A stretch of 60,115 nucleotides of DNA from Catenulispora sp. (GTDB lineage: Bacteria; Actinomycetota; Actinomycetes; Streptomycetales; Catenulisporaceae), in assembly GCA_013362315.1 (NCBI GenBank), contig JABFWL010000015.1, positions 1 to 60,115 on the forward strand, read 5' to 3'. The notes beneath the pieces are model-generated. The model saw nothing but the letters and a program-made list of their open reading frames with translations, ran no database searches and was not told the DNA's origin. The position numbers and the translations under genes were made by a program. Below, in pieces: positions 1-8,696 of this stretch; the first letter of the stretch is position 1; each line of letters opens with the position of its first letter.

Positions 1-361
1 CCGGATGCCCGATCACCGTCGAGGAGGCCGACAGCGGGATCAGCGGGACGTTCGATCCAGCGGAGACCTGGACGCTTCGGACATCTCCGACGGACAAGAT
101 CTGACCGCTGTGGACGGGGTGGGAGAGCTGGAGTACTGCGACCTTCCCGCCCAGGTGCGAGAACGCCCCGGCGAACGCGAACGCCCCACCAGCGGCCAGT
201 ACCGCCCCCAGCACCAGATAGGGACGGGCCCGCTTACGCCCGGAGGCCGCCACGCGCGTGGACGCCAGCCCGGCCTGCGGCGCCGCGCTCGACGCCTCAG
301 TGCTCTTGCCCGGACGCGGCAGACGCCGCGGCAGGCGGGTGGAAGGCATGGGGGTAGCCAC
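1..361 (-). CDS. SAF-domain membrane protein (CpaB/RcpC-like), 3' end outside window
   Basis: The reading frame runs from a GTG at 361 off the left edge, so only about 120 N-terminal residues are visible. A basic N-terminus (about 45 residues) is followed by one hydrophobic segment (YLVLGAVLAAGGAFAFAGVF) and then a SAF-like stretch with VHSGQILSVGDVRSVQV, as in CpaB/RcpC proteins of Flp (Tad) pili. GTG at 361 is preferred over ATG at 349 because GAGGT lies 5-6 nt upstream of it. It is the last visible gene of a leftward group with the two secreted proteins at 427-2054, and a prepilin peptidase lies just beyond them. A role in pilus assembly or surface secretion is inferred; without the C-terminus it stays provisional. 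Confidence 0.7.
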   Translation of the reverse strand, partial: MATPMPSTRLPRRLPRPGKSTEASSAAPQAGLASTRVAASGRKRARPYLVLGAVLAAGGAFAFAGAFSHLGGKVAVLQLSHPVHSGQILSVGDVRSVQVSAGSNVPLIPLSASSTVIGHP

Positions 362-426
362 AGGGGACCTCACAAAAGGTGGTTCGTGTCGAGGGACGAA
401 AAGGTCGGGAAGGGCGGCGCAGCTGG

Positions 427-1389
427 TCAGCCGCCGGTGACCAGGGCCTGAGACTGCTGGACGACGACCTGCTCGGAGGCGGTGGTCGTCATGCCGTTGA
501 ACGCGCCGGTCTGCCCGGCCCCGGCCCAGGTCACGTTCCAGTTGATGGTCGCGGTCACGGTGTAGGTGCCGCCAACGCCGGAGGAGTGGGTATACGTGTG
601 ACCGCAGGTCGGGGACGCTGCCTCCGGATCGCCGCCGACCGGGAACGGCGTCCCGACACCTGCGCAATTGATGCTCGTGCCGTCACCGAAGTTCCACGTC
701 ACCGAGGTCGGGGCGGCCGTGGCCGTCACCGACTCACCGGGCACCGACGCAGTGGCCGACACCGGCGTGAACACACCGGCCGGCAGCCAGGCCCACATAT
801 TCACCCCCACCAACTGGGGAAGGCCCGGCCGCGGACTCGAGGCGATCACCGGGGTCGTCAGCTTCAGAAGCTGCTGCGCCCGCTGCGCCAATACCGCCGG
901 CGTCGGCAGCAGCAGCGCCGCCGGCGGCGGATTCGTCAGCCACACCCAGTCCTGCGTCGTCGTGGCGACCGGCTTGTTCGGGTCGCCACCGAGCTTGATC
1001 CCGTCCGGACACGTCCTGACATACCAGGCCCCCTTCTCCCCGGTGTGCTGGTCCTCACCAGGCATCGGCGTGTAGTCCGGAGCAGGGGCGTAAGTGCAGT
1101 CCCCGTTGATGAGCGTCTGCTCCGGAGACGGCGTCGACGACGCTCCCGACCCGCCCGAACCCGACCCACCGCCCGACCCAGAGCCCTGGCTCGGCGACGG
1201 CGTGCTGCTCGGCGTACCAGTGTTCTGTGCACCGACCGTGCAGGATCCAGCATCCGGTTGCGTGCAGACGACACCACCGCCCCCAACCGGGTCGGAACCG
1301 CCAGCTGCGGCGAACGACCCGCCGAGCGCCACCGACGTAACGGCCGTCGCGGCGACCGCAAGCGCCCGCAGCCCTATTCGGGTCAGCAT
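427..1389 (-). CDS. Secreted protein with PKD-like motif
   Basis: This 320-residue protein starts with a signal peptide (basic start, then ALAVAATAVTSVALGGSFAAA). A Ser/Gly/Pro-rich linker covers roughly residues 55-90 and a globular region follows. The motif WNFGDGTS near residue 230, followed by a late CGHTY, resembles a PKD-type beta-sandwich. Four or more cysteines outside the signal peptide suggest disulfides and an extracytoplasmic location. Its ATG overlaps the stop of the upstream lipoprotein gene (ATGCTGA), so translation is probably coupled. Together with the SAF protein and the prepilin peptidase it looks like a cell-surface or pilus accessory protein. No precise function can be assigned. 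Confidence 0.75.
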   Translation of the reverse strand: MLTRIGLRALAVAATAVTSVALGGSFAAAGGSDPVGGGGVVCTQPDAGSCTVGAQNTGTPSSTPSPSQGSGSGGGSGSGGSGASSTPSPEQTLINGDCTYAPAPDYTPMPGEDQHTGEKGAWYVRTCPDGIKLGGDPNKPVATTTQDWVWLTNPPPAALLLPTPAVLAQRAQQLLKLTTPVIASSPRPGLPQLVGVNMWAWLPAGVFTPVSATASVPGESVTATAAPTSVTWNFGDGTSINCAGVGTPFPVGGDPEAASPTCGHTYTHSSGVGGTYTVTATINWNVTWAGAGQTGAFNGMTTTASEQVVVQQSQALVTGG

Positions 1390-2054
1390 GTGCCGGCCGC
1401 ACTAAGCTCGAACCCCGACACCTTCAGAACCCCACCAGTCGTCTCGACCAGGGCCTTAGTCTTGTGCCGCCCGTTCGGCTGACCACCGGGCACCAGCGTG
1501 GAATCAGTCGTGTACAGATTGTAGGCGGTGTCGTCCATGCAGTCCTCGACCAGCACCTTCGCCGAGTCCCCGGAGCCGATGACCTCCGTGGCCGTGGGAT
1601 GAAGCAGCTTCGGCTCGCCCTTGGCCACGTAGCCGTTCTGCTTGTTGAGGTAGATCGCCTGATGGAAGTAGGTCAGGGCGCCACCGGTGAGGTGGTCGGT
1701 CAGCGTCAGGTCATGGTCGTTCATCGTCGCTTGGACCTTGACGACATCCGCCCACATCGCCCGGTAGGTCGCGATCGCGGCCTGGGCCTGCGGGCTGTTC
1801 TGATCGACCGATGCCGAGGCCGACGGCGAGGCGGTGCCGGTGGTCGGAGCTGACGCGCTCGCCGACGGAGCGCCGCTGGAGCCGAGCGCCGAACCGGTAG
1901 AAGGGCTCGACGAACCGGACGAGCCGCTCGCACAACCGGCGGCCGTCACGATCACCCCTGCGATCAGCAGCGCCGTAGTGGCCCGCCTCCGCCGGACGCT
2001 GACACGTCGCCGAAACGAGTGGGCACAGGTCGGCTGTCCCTCGACAGATTCCAT
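1383..2054 (-). CDS. Putative lipoprotein
   Basis: The product is 223 residues. A basic N-terminus leads into a hydrophobic stretch ending in the lipobox VTAAGCAS, followed by a long Ser/Ala/Thr-rich linker and a globular domain of about 130 residues (QAAIATYRAMWADV onwards) with two late cysteines. ATG at 2054 is chosen because GGGGAAG lies directly upstream; the frame stays open further 5' without a comparable ribosome site. The globular part resembles the small extracytoplasmic proteins found beside Flp-like loci in actinomycetes. The gene is divergent from the prepilin peptidase across a 202-bp gap and overlaps the next gene. Function unknown. Confidence 0.75.
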   Translation of the reverse strand: MESVEGQPTCAHSFRRRVSVRRRRATTALLIAGVIVTAAGCASGSSGSSSPSTGSALGSSGAPSASASAPTTGTASPSASASVDQNSPQAQAAIATYRAMWADVVKVQATMNDHDLTLTDHLTGGALTYFHQAIYLNKQNGYVAKGEPKLLHPTATEVIGSGDSAKVLVEDCMDDTAYNLYTTDSTLVPGGQPNGRHKTKALVETTGGVLKVSGFELSAAGTC

Positions 2055-2256
2055 GATCTTCCCCGTACGATGAGCGGGCGACAGTGACCGTTTTAGGCGG
2101 CACCTATCGCTTGGGCCGAGATGGCCAGGATGTTCGCTAGGTCCGATAGTAGGCAGGCGTTTGCGGCATTGGTCCACAGCGCGCCGATAACGATTCGAGA
2201 TCGTCACGAGCGGAGACTGGATCATCGCACTTGGTGACGTATTCGGAGGAGTCTTG

Positions 2257-2898
2257 GTGCCTGAGCTTCACGCTGAGCCATTTGCCCTGGCCGCGGGCGC
2301 GAGCATCGGATGCATTGCCGGCGTCCTGGGCGCGCACGCGGCGTCACGCGCCTCCGGGCCATCGAGCAGACCGCGCCGCTGGGGCCTTCTCGCGGGCATG
2401 ATCGGAGCGATCGCGGGGACGGCGGTGGCGGTTAGGTTCGGCACCGGTGTACAGCTGGCGGCATACCTGTTGTTCGTGGCGGTGGCGCTCCCGCTGTCCG
2501 CGATCGACATCGCCGTCCGCAAGGTGCCCGACCGGATTCTGGTCCCAGCCGTCCCCGCCGCGATCGCGCTCCTAGCGCTCGCCGCACACCACGCGGGGGC
2601 ATGCGGTGAGCTGGGGAGGGCGCTGCTGGCCGGCATCGCGACGTTTGGCGCCTACGTCGTACTTGCCCTCGCAACCGGGCAAGTTGGCCTCGGCGACTGC
2701 AAGGCGGCGGGGCTCTGCGGGTTGTACCTGGGCTTTCTCGGTGTCCGTCCAGCAGCCTTGGGGGTCGTCGCGGCCTTCGTCCTGGCCTCCGTCGGTTCGG
2801 TGATCTCCAGGGTGCGTCGCGGATCCGGACGCGACCGTACTTTGGCATTCGTGCCGTATATCTTCACAGGAACGCTGCTGGTGATCTTGGTTGGCTGA
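2257..2898 (+). CDS. A24 family prepilin peptidase-like membrane protein
   Basis: This 213-residue polytopic membrane protein carries both aspartate motifs of type IV prepilin peptidases. The first is in SAIDIAVRKVPDRI and the second is the family hallmark GLGDCK (GxGD). It lacks the N-terminal cysteine-rich methyltransferase domain of PilD, as is usual for small actinobacterial and TadV-like enzymes. GTG at 2257 is chosen over TTG at 2254 because GGAGGA ends 6 nt upstream. It would cleave prepilins at the cytoplasmic face of the membrane, which agrees with the pilus-like genes on its left. It is the only rightward gene of that group. Confidence 0.85.
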   Translation: MPELHAEPFALAAGASIGCIAGVLGAHAASRASGPSSRPRRWGLLAGMIGAIAGTAVAVRFGTGVQLAAYLLFVAVALPLSAIDIAVRKVPDRILVPAVPAAIALLALAAHHAGACGELGRALLAGIATFGAYVVLALATGQVGLGDCKAAGLCGLYLGFLGVRPAALGVVAAFVLASVGSVISRVRRGSGRDRTLAFVPYIFTGTLLVILVG

Positions 2899-2922
2899 CA
2901 CCGAATTGCGTCAGCAAGGCGA

Positions 2923-3807
2923 CTACTCCAAGTGGCGTGCCGCTTTCCGCAGCCGCCGGCTGATTTCAGACCAGTCAGAGCGGAGTCGCGCTCGGATCTC
3001 CTCGGCCAACGGCCCTGCGACGAACTCATTCATCAGGCGCAGTTCGCGGGTCACTGTCATCGCGAGGTTGACCAGGAAGCACTCGGGGTCGATGGCGCCT
3101 GTGGCGACATGTTCCTCGATCAGTCTTCGTGCCTCGGGATGCTCGCCGTACAACGTCCACAGCAACGCTGCGTCGTAGCCCGGCAGCAGGTAGCCGGCGA
3201 ACTCCCAATCGATCAGCGCGATCCCGGCAGGCGTCGTCAGCACGTTGGCCGGCAGCACGTCGCCGTGGCAGAAGACATGGGACGCCTCGTCGTGGCGCGC
3301 TACCAGCGCCGTCAGACAGCGCATGTCGTCGGCGTCGAGGATGCCACGCTCCTGGTAGCGGGTGAATCGGTGCATGTAGTTGCCGTCGCGGGCAAAGATG
3401 TCCGCGTTGGGCCGCCACGCCGCCAGCCGATCCAAGCTCGCGAGGAGTTCGCCCAGTGTGCGGGGGTCCGGCGCTGACACCGGGTGGCGCTGATCAGCCA
3501 GATTGGTGCCAGGCAGTCTTTCGACGATGACGACACCCGCGTGAGGATCGGCGGCGATGAGGTCAGCAACAGCGACCGGCGGCGGCTCGTTGCGGAAGTA
3601 GACGAGGGTGTCGATCTCGTTGGCGATCTTTCTCCTCCAGTACGGATCCTCGGCGATCAGCAGCTTGATGATGACGCCGCAACCTCCGAGCCGGCCGGCC
3701 GCGACGAGGCTCTTGTCCGTCGAATGGACGATCTCCTGAACCGTGATTTCGGGGACGACCGCTGATGCGGCGTCCTGGACTGTGCGAATGCTGCTGAGAA
3801 CGGTCAC
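2923..3807 (-). CDS. Aminoglycoside/choline phosphotransferase-family kinase
   Basis: The product is 294 residues with an APH/choline-kinase fold. The catalytic loop is CHGDVLPANVL (the HGD aspartate and downstream Asn are present) and the metal-binding segment is LIDWEFAG. The N-lobe contains GRLGGCGVIIKLL and VIVERLPGT. GTG at 3807 has AAAGG 6 nt upstream. The gene is tail-to-tail with the prepilin peptidase and lies 77 nt downstream of the VOC gene, so it may be the last gene of the sugar operon or be transcribed alone. Substrates in this family range from aminoglycosides to choline, thiamine and sugars. Self-resistance or sugar phosphorylation fits the context but is not shown. Confidence 0.85.
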   Translation of the reverse strand: MTVLSSIRTVQDAASAVVPEITVQEIVHSTDKSLVAAGRLGGCGVIIKLLIAEDPYWRRKIANEIDTLVYFRNEPPPVAVADLIAADPHAGVVIVERLPGTNLADQRHPVSAPDPRTLGELLASLDRLAAWRPNADIFARDGNYMHRFTRYQERGILDADDMRCLTALVARHDEASHVFCHGDVLPANVLTTPAGIALIDWEFAGYLLPGYDAALLWTLYGEHPEARRLIEEHVATGAIDPECFLVNLAMTVTRELRLMNEFVAGPLAEEIRARLRSDWSEISRRLRKAARHLE

Positions 3808-3884
3808 CGTGGCCTTTACATTTCAGAGTTGCAGGTCGGCTGGGTTGTGGTCGGCGGAACTTGTGCTGGTGCCGCTGAGGTCCT

Positions 3885-4289
3885 TCATGCTTGGACCTTC
3901 GAGGTCATGATCTCGATCTTCAATCGGCTCGGATCCTCGAAATACAGGGCGAAGTATCCCGGTGCGTAGTCGTAGTCCGTCGGGCCGCCGTACAGGGGCT
4001 TGATGCCACGCGGTTCAAGGAAGTCGGAAACAAGCGCGGCAACATCTTCCCGGGTGCGAAGCCGCAGGGCGAGGTGGCTGAGCCCGGTGCGCCGACGGTG
4101 GTAGCCGGCACCGGCGTGCGGCTCCTTCGTCGCGGTCACGCACAGGAACGTGCCGTCGCTGATGTGGGCGTCGAAGTGGTTGCCGTCGAGTTCGAGCGAT
4201 GCCCCGAGGTGACGCAGCAGCTCCTGCCAGAACGGAAAGGACGTCTCGGGCACGTTGATACCGACGTGGTCAAGGGCAAGAGCGGTCAT
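3885..4289 (-). CDS. VOC/glyoxalase-family protein
   Basis: This 134-residue protein has the vicinal-oxygen-chelate pattern. It starts with LALDHVGINVP (first metal-ligand His region), continues with SHLALRLRTREDVAAL in the middle and ends with FEDPSRLKIEIM, which carries the late Glu typical of metal sites. Its ATG overlaps the stop of the NUDIX gene by 4 nt (ATGA). Members include glyoxalases, dioxygenases and bleomycin/fosfomycin-type resistance proteins. A resistance or tailoring role is possible because of the biosynthetic neighbourhood, but nothing in the sequence decides between these. Confidence 0.85.
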   Translation of the reverse strand: MTALALDHVGINVPETSFPFWQELLRHLGASLELDGNHFDAHISDGTFLCVTATKEPHAGAGYHRRRTGLSHLALRLRTREDVAALVSDFLEPRGIKPLYGGPTDYDYAPGYFALYFEDPSRLKIEIMTSKVQA

Positions 4290-4822
4290 GTGGCGGTGTT
4301 CCTGGTCTCGGGTAGGTACGGGGTGCCGTGGTGCAGGTACAGCGTCTGGCCGCTCGAGCGGGCGTCGGCGGCGGCGCGTAGCCGGCGCGCCAGGCGGGGC
4401 ACCAGCATCGTGTCCGCCTCGTCGAGCGGGACCAGGCGGTGCTCGGCCAGCTCGCCGTCGGCGAACTGGATGCGGGTCTCGCCCTCGGGCGTGATGGTGC
4501 CTCCGTCGAAGACGAAAACGATCAAGGTGGGCCTGGGTGGCTCGGGCGGCACCACGTCCACCGCCAGCAGCCTGCCGACGGTCAGGCCGCACGCTTCGGC
4601 CAACTCCTCGGCGAGTTCACGGACGGCGGTGTCGGCCGGGTACTCGCCGGCGTCGCAGACTCCGCCGACGATCTCCCACGGCGTGCTCGTCTGGTAGTCG
4701 GGGCGGACGAGCAGCGCGTTCCCGTCGGCATCGAAGATGGCCAGGCCGGCGGCTGCTACGGCCGCGGGTAGCGAGGCGAAGTACTGCTCGGGCGGAAGCC
4801 AGCCGCTCTTGCCGGGCGTCAC
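4286..4822 (-). CDS. NUDIX hydrolase
   Basis: The product is 178 residues with a Nudix box beginning GGVCDAGE and continuing AVRELAEELAEACG. All the acidic and arginine positions (E...REL.EE) are present, but the usual glycine after EEx is Ala, two residues before a Cys-Gly pair. GTG at 4822 overlaps the stop of the upstream nucleotidyltransferase gene (GTGA), and its own stop overlaps the VOC start. Such enzymes hydrolyse nucleoside diphosphates linked to another group, often nucleotide-sugars. It is one of several NUDIX domains in this cluster; whether it acts on a pathway sugar nucleotide is inference. Confidence 0.85.
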   Translation of the reverse strand: MTPGKSGWLPPEQYFASLPAAVAAAGLAIFDADGNALLVRPDYQTSTPWEIVGGVCDAGEYPADTAVRELAEELAEACGLTVGRLLAVDVVPPEPPRPTLIVFVFDGGTITPEGETRIQFADGELAEHRLVPLDEADTMLVPRLARRLRAAADARSSGQTLYLHHGTPYLPETRNTAT

Positions 4823-5493
4823 CGGGCCGCCTCGATCCGGTCGCGGCGGACGGTCAGCTGCGGCCACTTCGCCGTCCAGCGGGCGGCGCGGTCGTCGAAC
4901 ACGTGCGGTGGGGCGATGCCGGCCGGGTTGGGGCGCGCGATCAGTGAGAGCACGTCGGCGAATCCGTGGGTGGCGTAGACCGTCAGGACGCCCGCAGCCA
5001 AGTGCATGCCGATGGTGGTGCAGGTGGCGGGGAAGGAGTCGACGGCGTCGTTCAGGTCGCGGTAGGGCGGGATGGCGATGCCGAAGCGGTCGGGGTACCA
5101 CAGGTGGACGCGGGCTTCGTTGCGGGTCTCGACCAGCTCGGTGATGTCGTCGCAGGCTGCGGCGACGTAGCGGATCACAGTGTCCTCGGCGTCGTAGGAC
5201 AGGTCGGAGTCGTCGAAGTAGACCAGGTCGTAGTCCCTGACACCGTACGCGGGATCGTTCCCGGCGGCGGTGTTCCACACCGTCTGCGCCAGCGCCCCGG
5301 CGGCCAGGTACCAGGCCGGCAGCAGATCTAACGTCGCCAGGCGTTCCAGCAGGCTGCGGATGGTCCGGTTGCGCAGCACGAGGGCCGCGAAGGCGCCGGC
5401 CTGCGCCTCGGGCGGCCCGGCGAGCGCAGCGGCCAGCGGCTGCGGGCGGTCCGCGGCATCGGCCAGGACCGTGGCGTAATCCAGTCGGATCAC
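4819..5493 (-). CDS. Nucleotidyltransferase-family protein (NTP_transf_6/DUF925-like)
   Basis: This 224-residue protein shows the pattern WYLAAGALAQTVWN followed by VRDYDLVYFDDSD, where the DxD pair sits as in the metal-binding site of the NTP_transf_6 family. A later segment, HLWYPDRFGI, is also typical of the group. GTG at 5493 is chosen because it overlaps the upstream methyltransferase stop (GTGA). A longer frame begins at 5529 but would run into the neighbouring gene. The biochemical role of the family is poorly known. Gene order puts it between a methyltransferase and a NUDIX hydrolase in one translationally coupled string. Confidence 0.8.
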   Translation of the reverse strand: MIRLDYATVLADAADRPQPLAAALAGPPEAQAGAFAALVLRNRTIRSLLERLATLDLLPAWYLAAGALAQTVWNTAAGNDPAYGVRDYDLVYFDDSDLSYDAEDTVIRYVAAACDDITELVETRNEARVHLWYPDRFGIAIPPYRDLNDAVDSFPATCTTIGMHLAAGVLTVYATHGFADVLSLIARPNPAGIAPPHVFDDRAARWTAKWPQLTVRRDRIEAAR

Positions 5494-6170
5494 GGGGTGC
5501 GCCTCCAGATCGCCTCGACCTGCGTCCACTGACCGGGCGCCGGAGCCGTCCGCAGTGTGCTGACCAGCCGCAGCGGAAGCACGGGTGTGAAGGCGTCTCG
5601 GAACAGGCCGGTGAGCTCTTCGGGATCGAAGAAGTGAATGGTCAAGCCACGTTTCGGGCCGTCGAGATATCTGATGGTCGTCCCGTTCGCGCCGTCGTTC
5701 GGCTCGACGACGTCGAAGGCCGGCCAGACGTCGGTGGCGGTGGCGTTGACGCGGACCGCGATCAGGCCGCCGGGGACCACGCGGGCCTGGGCGGCGCGGA
5801 TGTGGGCGTGGGCGGTGGCGCGGTCACCGTGCTGGAAGACCTGGATCCCAAGGACCACCGGCCACGCCGCCGCCTCGGGCAGCGCGGCGAGGTCGCCGCA
5901 GACGAACCGGTCTCGTCGGCGCGGGAACTCCGCGGCGAGCTGGTCAATCGCCACCTGCGAGATGTCCAGCGCGGTGACATCGAGGCCGGCCTCCAGGAGA
6001 CGGCGCAGGTTGCGGCCGTTGCCGGCACCGATGTCCAGTGCTGCGGCCTGCCGAAGACCGTGATCATCGACGGCTTGAAGGGCGTCGTCGATGAACGGCA
6101 GCGGCGGCTCACCCGCGTACCGGCCCCGTTGGTACTCGGCGTCCCAGGACACCGCAGCGTCCGTGCTCAC
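5490..6170 (-). CDS. Class I SAM-dependent methyltransferase
   Basis: The product is 226 residues with a Rossmann-type SAM site: motif I AALDIGAGNGRNL, an acidic residue after the second strand (VTALDIS), and CGDLAALPE as the adenine-contact region. The N-terminus (WDAEYQRGRYAGEPPLPF) resembles tellurite-resistance/TehB-like and small-molecule methyltransferases. GTG at 6170 overlaps the stop of the preceding methyltransferase (GTGA) and its stop overlaps the next start. It is likely a tailoring enzyme for the cluster product; O-, N- or C-specificity cannot be told from sequence. Confidence 0.85.
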   Translation of the reverse strand: MSTDAAVSWDAEYQRGRYAGEPPLPFIDDALQAVDDHGLRQAAALDIGAGNGRNLRRLLEAGLDVTALDISQVAIDQLAAEFPRRRDRFVCGDLAALPEAAAWPVVLGIQVFQHGDRATAHAHIRAAQARVVPGGLIAVRVNATATDVWPAFDVVEPNDGANGTTIRYLDGPKRGLTIHFFDPEELTGLFRDAFTPVLPLRLVSTLRTAPAPGQWTQVEAIWRRTP

Positions 6171-6994
6171 GCCCGCCCCTTGGCCAGCTCGCGGGTGGCG
6201 ATGATGGCCTCGGTCCGGACCAGTTCCTCGAACCGTCCATCTGGGTAGGCCGCGGTCAGCGCCTCGCGCACATCGGCCTCGAAAGCGGACCTGTCCGGGC
6301 CCAGCTGGGCCGGGCTGCTGTAGCTGTAGGAGAACTGCAACCCGACCACCTCCTCGAGGGTGCGTGTGACGGCGTGGTCCCAGCGGACGACCTCGATCTG
6401 GGCGAACGGCGAGCGGGCCAGGATCTCGCGGTGGCCATCGGCTGGGTGGTTGTAGATGCCGGAGCCCGCGCGCCGATCGGGCCCGAGGTAGCGGGTGCGG
6501 ACCTCGGCGATGACACTCGCCCACGCTGGCGGTTCGACGTCGCCGGGGGCGCCGCCGGAGACCACGACGATGCCTCCGGACGGGGTGATGATCGCGTCGA
6601 GGTCGCGAGCCACCTGCTCACGATTCATCCAGTGATAGGCAGCGCCGATGGCACACACGTCGACCGGGCCGAGATCGAGTTCCTCCAGCTGGGTCGAGTC
6701 GCCCAGGATCCAGGCAATAGTGCCGATGCCGCGCTCGTCGGCGAGCCGTCTTCCTTCCTGGAGCATGCCGGGCTCGGGGTCGACGGCGGTGACGCTACGG
6801 ACGAGCGGAGCCAGAGAGAGTGCGAGCGTGCCGGTTCCGGTACCGAGGTCGAGGACGTGCTGGGTGCCGTTCAGTCCGAATCGATCCCGCAGGTGCTCGT
6901 ACAGCTCCGAGGCGTAGCCGACCCGATAGCGGGAGTAGTAGGGGGCGGTGGAGGCAAACAGCTCGGCGGCCATGTGGTTGCTCACGGTAGCCAT
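6167..6994 (-). CDS. Class I SAM-dependent methyltransferase
   Basis: The product is 275 residues. It has the motif FASTAPYYSRYRVGY common to a Methyltransf_11/25 subgroup, then motif I HVLDLGTGTGTLAL, VTAVDPEPGML after strand 2 and VDVCAIGAAYHWM. ATG at 6994 is chosen because the family-typical N-terminus starts there. The frame stays open upstream but overlaps gmhB. The start lies 13 nt inside the end of gmhB, so the two are read in different frames over a short overlap. It is the second methyltransferase in a row in this operon; acceptor unknown. Confidence 0.85.
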   Translation of the reverse strand: MATVSNHMAAELFASTAPYYSRYRVGYASELYEHLRDRFGLNGTQHVLDLGTGTGTLALSLAPLVRSVTAVDPEPGMLQEGRRLADERGIGTIAWILGDSTQLEELDLGPVDVCAIGAAYHWMNREQVARDLDAIITPSGGIVVVSGGAPGDVEPPAWASVIAEVRTRYLGPDRRAGSGIYNHPADGHREILARSPFAQIEVVRWDHAVTRTLEEVVGLQFSYSYSSPAQLGPDRSAFEADVREALTAAYPDGRFEELVRTEAIIATRELAKGRA

Positions 6995-7716
6995 TCTTTC
7001 TTGCCACTGATGGGTGCGCCGGTAGGTTCGTCGCTGTCGCGGAGTGAGTCTTCGGGTTCCGGTCGCCAGCTGTTCCGCGAGCGGTTCCAACTTCCCGAGG
7101 TACCAGCCGCGCCCTGACGATTAGGTCTGCCGCACGATGTTGTCGCAAGCGCGAGAATGTCGCGCAGAATCCCGGCGGTACTGCTGCCGACCACGTTCGG
7201 TGTCGCGTTGTCCGACGTGTGCCGACCGAGCAATGCCGTCCGGGTGCCAGCGCGGAGTCCGGCCTCGATATCGCACGGCGAGTCGCCGATCATCCATGAC
7301 TTGTCCAGGTCCAGTGCCAGGTCGAGCGCGGCTGCCGTCAGCATCCCTGGTGTCGGTTTCCGACAGTCGCAGTTGCCCTGGTATTGGACGACTATGCCGT
7401 CGGGGTGGTGGGGGCAGGCGTAGATGCCGTCGAGAACCACGCCGAATTGGGCAAGCAGGTGGCGCAGGTGACTGTTCATGGCCTCAAGCGCGGGCTCGTC
7501 GAACAGCCCGCGGGCAATGCCGCTCTGGTTGGTAGCGACGACGAGTGCGAACCCGGCTTGCTGTAGCGCTTGCAGCGGCGGTCCTATGTCTGGTTGGAGG
7601 ATGAGGTCGGTGGGTCTGGTCGGGTAGTGGCGCGGTTCGGTGAGGGTGCCGTCGCGGTCCAGAAAGATTGCCCCACGCCGCCTGGGCGGCAATGCGGTGC
7701 CGTCAGGTCGCATCAT
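6982..7716 (-). CDS. gmhB: D,D-heptose 1,7-bisphosphate 7-phosphatase-like HAD enzyme
   Basis: This 244-residue HAD-IIIA phosphatase carries FLDRDGTL (the DxD nucleophile motif), VATNQSGIARG, and a zinc loop CPHHPDG...NCDCRKPTPGM. That Cys/His arrangement is characteristic of GmhB. The acidic motif IGDSPCDIEAG follows. GmhB removes the C7 phosphate of heptose 1,7-bisphosphate before nucleotidyl transfer. Two ATGs sit in tandem (7716 and 7713) and the epimerase stop overlaps them. The C-terminal 45 residues (from about 195) are Arg/Ser-rich and go beyond the usual family end, because the gene reads into the next methyltransferase. It sits beside the trifunctional GmhA-HldE gene, completing the heptose pathway. 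Confidence 0.9.
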   Translation of the reverse strand: MMRPDGTALPPRRRGAIFLDRDGTLTEPRHYPTRPTDLILQPDIGPPLQALQQAGFALVVATNQSGIARGLFDEPALEAMNSHLRHLLAQFGVVLDGIYACPHHPDGIVVQYQGNCDCRKPTPGMLTAAALDLALDLDKSWMIGDSPCDIEAGLRAGTRTALLGRHTSDNATPNVVGSSTAGILRDILALATTSCGRPNRQGAAGTSGSWNRSRNSWRPEPEDSLRDSDEPTGAPISGKKEWLP

Positions 7717-8696
7717 TCTGCCTGCTCCCGGAATAGGTGGAAGAGCTCGGCGGCGTACGCCTCGAGTTCGCTCGGGCCCTGCATGCTCCTGCCGGGTAGT
7801 TCGGCGTTCAGGGCGGTCATGTCCGCGCAGGTGAAGTATTGGTATGCCGAAGCGACCGGGTTGGGGATCAGCTCGACCATCAGGGCGCCGCCGCGGGTTT
7901 TGCGGTGCCAGCGGGCGCACCAGTGTGCGATGTCGGCAAACGACGTCGCGTGGCCGCTGCCGAGGTTGTAGAGGCCAGGCGCTGCGGGCGGGCCACTGGC
8001 GAGCGCGACGAGTACAGCTGTGACTGAGTCGACCGGGGTGTAGTCCCGGGCGGCGGTTAGCGAGTCTTCGAAGATCTTCAAGCGGCCGGTTTCGGCTGCT
8101 TGGTGGAGAAGCTGGGTCAGGATCGAGGCCATCGGCCCCTTGTCGGCCTCGTCGGGGCCGACGACGTTGGTGTAGCGCAACCCGATCCACTGCAGGCCGG
8201 AGCCGTGCCGCAAGCGCATCTGTCGGTCGAGTTCCAGTTTCGAGGCCGCGTAGGAGTTGAGCGGGCCCGAGCACTGTGCCCGGTCCTCATCGGCGGTCTC
8301 GGCGATCGGCGCGCGGTGGAACAGGGTTCCGTAGACGGCATGGGAGGACGCGTAGATCAACCGGGCCCCGCCGCGCCGGCAGGCGTCAGCCAGCCGCAGC
8401 GGCCCGAGGGTGTTGGTCTCGTCCAGGTGCGGGCCGGAAGGCGCGCGCGTGTCGCTGATCCCTGCCTGGTGGACGACCGTCTGATAGCTGCCTGCGGCGA
8501 CGTCGTCGAGGACGGCCGGGGCGGTGAAGTCGCTGCGCGCCCAGGTCGCCGCGCCGGCCAGGTGGTGCGGGCCTTCGCGCAGGTCGAGGGCGGTGACGCG
8601 ATACCCGGCTTGGTGGAACGCGTGGACCGTGTGGCGACCGATGAACCCGGCCGCGCCGGTCACCAGTACCTCGCCGGCTGTGCCCGCCGGGTTCAC
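7713..8696 (-). CDS. NAD-dependent sugar-nucleotide epimerase (HldD-like SDR)
   Basis: The product is 327 residues of the extended SDR class. It has the nucleotide-binding GAAGFIG at residues 14-20, a DL pair after the second strand, the catalytic YAASK at 149-153 with SSHAVYG upstream, and LRYTNVVGP. Context (gmhB downstream, GmhA-HldE upstream, all with 4-nt overlaps) suggests it acts on an NDP-heptose as a 6-epimerase (HldD type) or a 4-epimerase/dehydratase. The active site alone does not separate these. GTG at 8696 overlaps the HldE stop (GTGA). Confidence 0.85.
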   Translation of the reverse strand: MNPAGTAGEVLVTGAAGFIGRHTVHAFHQAGYRVTALDLREGPHHLAGAATWARSDFTAPAVLDDVAAGSYQTVVHQAGISDTRAPSGPHLDETNTLGPLRLADACRRGGARLIYASSHAVYGTLFHRAPIAETADEDRAQCSGPLNSYAASKLELDRQMRLRHGSGLQWIGLRYTNVVGPDEADKGPMASILTQLLHQAAETGRLKIFEDSLTAARDYTPVDSVTAVLVALASGPPAAPGLYNLGSGHATSFADIAHWCARWHRKTRGGALMVELIPNPVASAYQYFTCADMTALNAELPGRSMQGPSELEAYAAELFHLFREQAE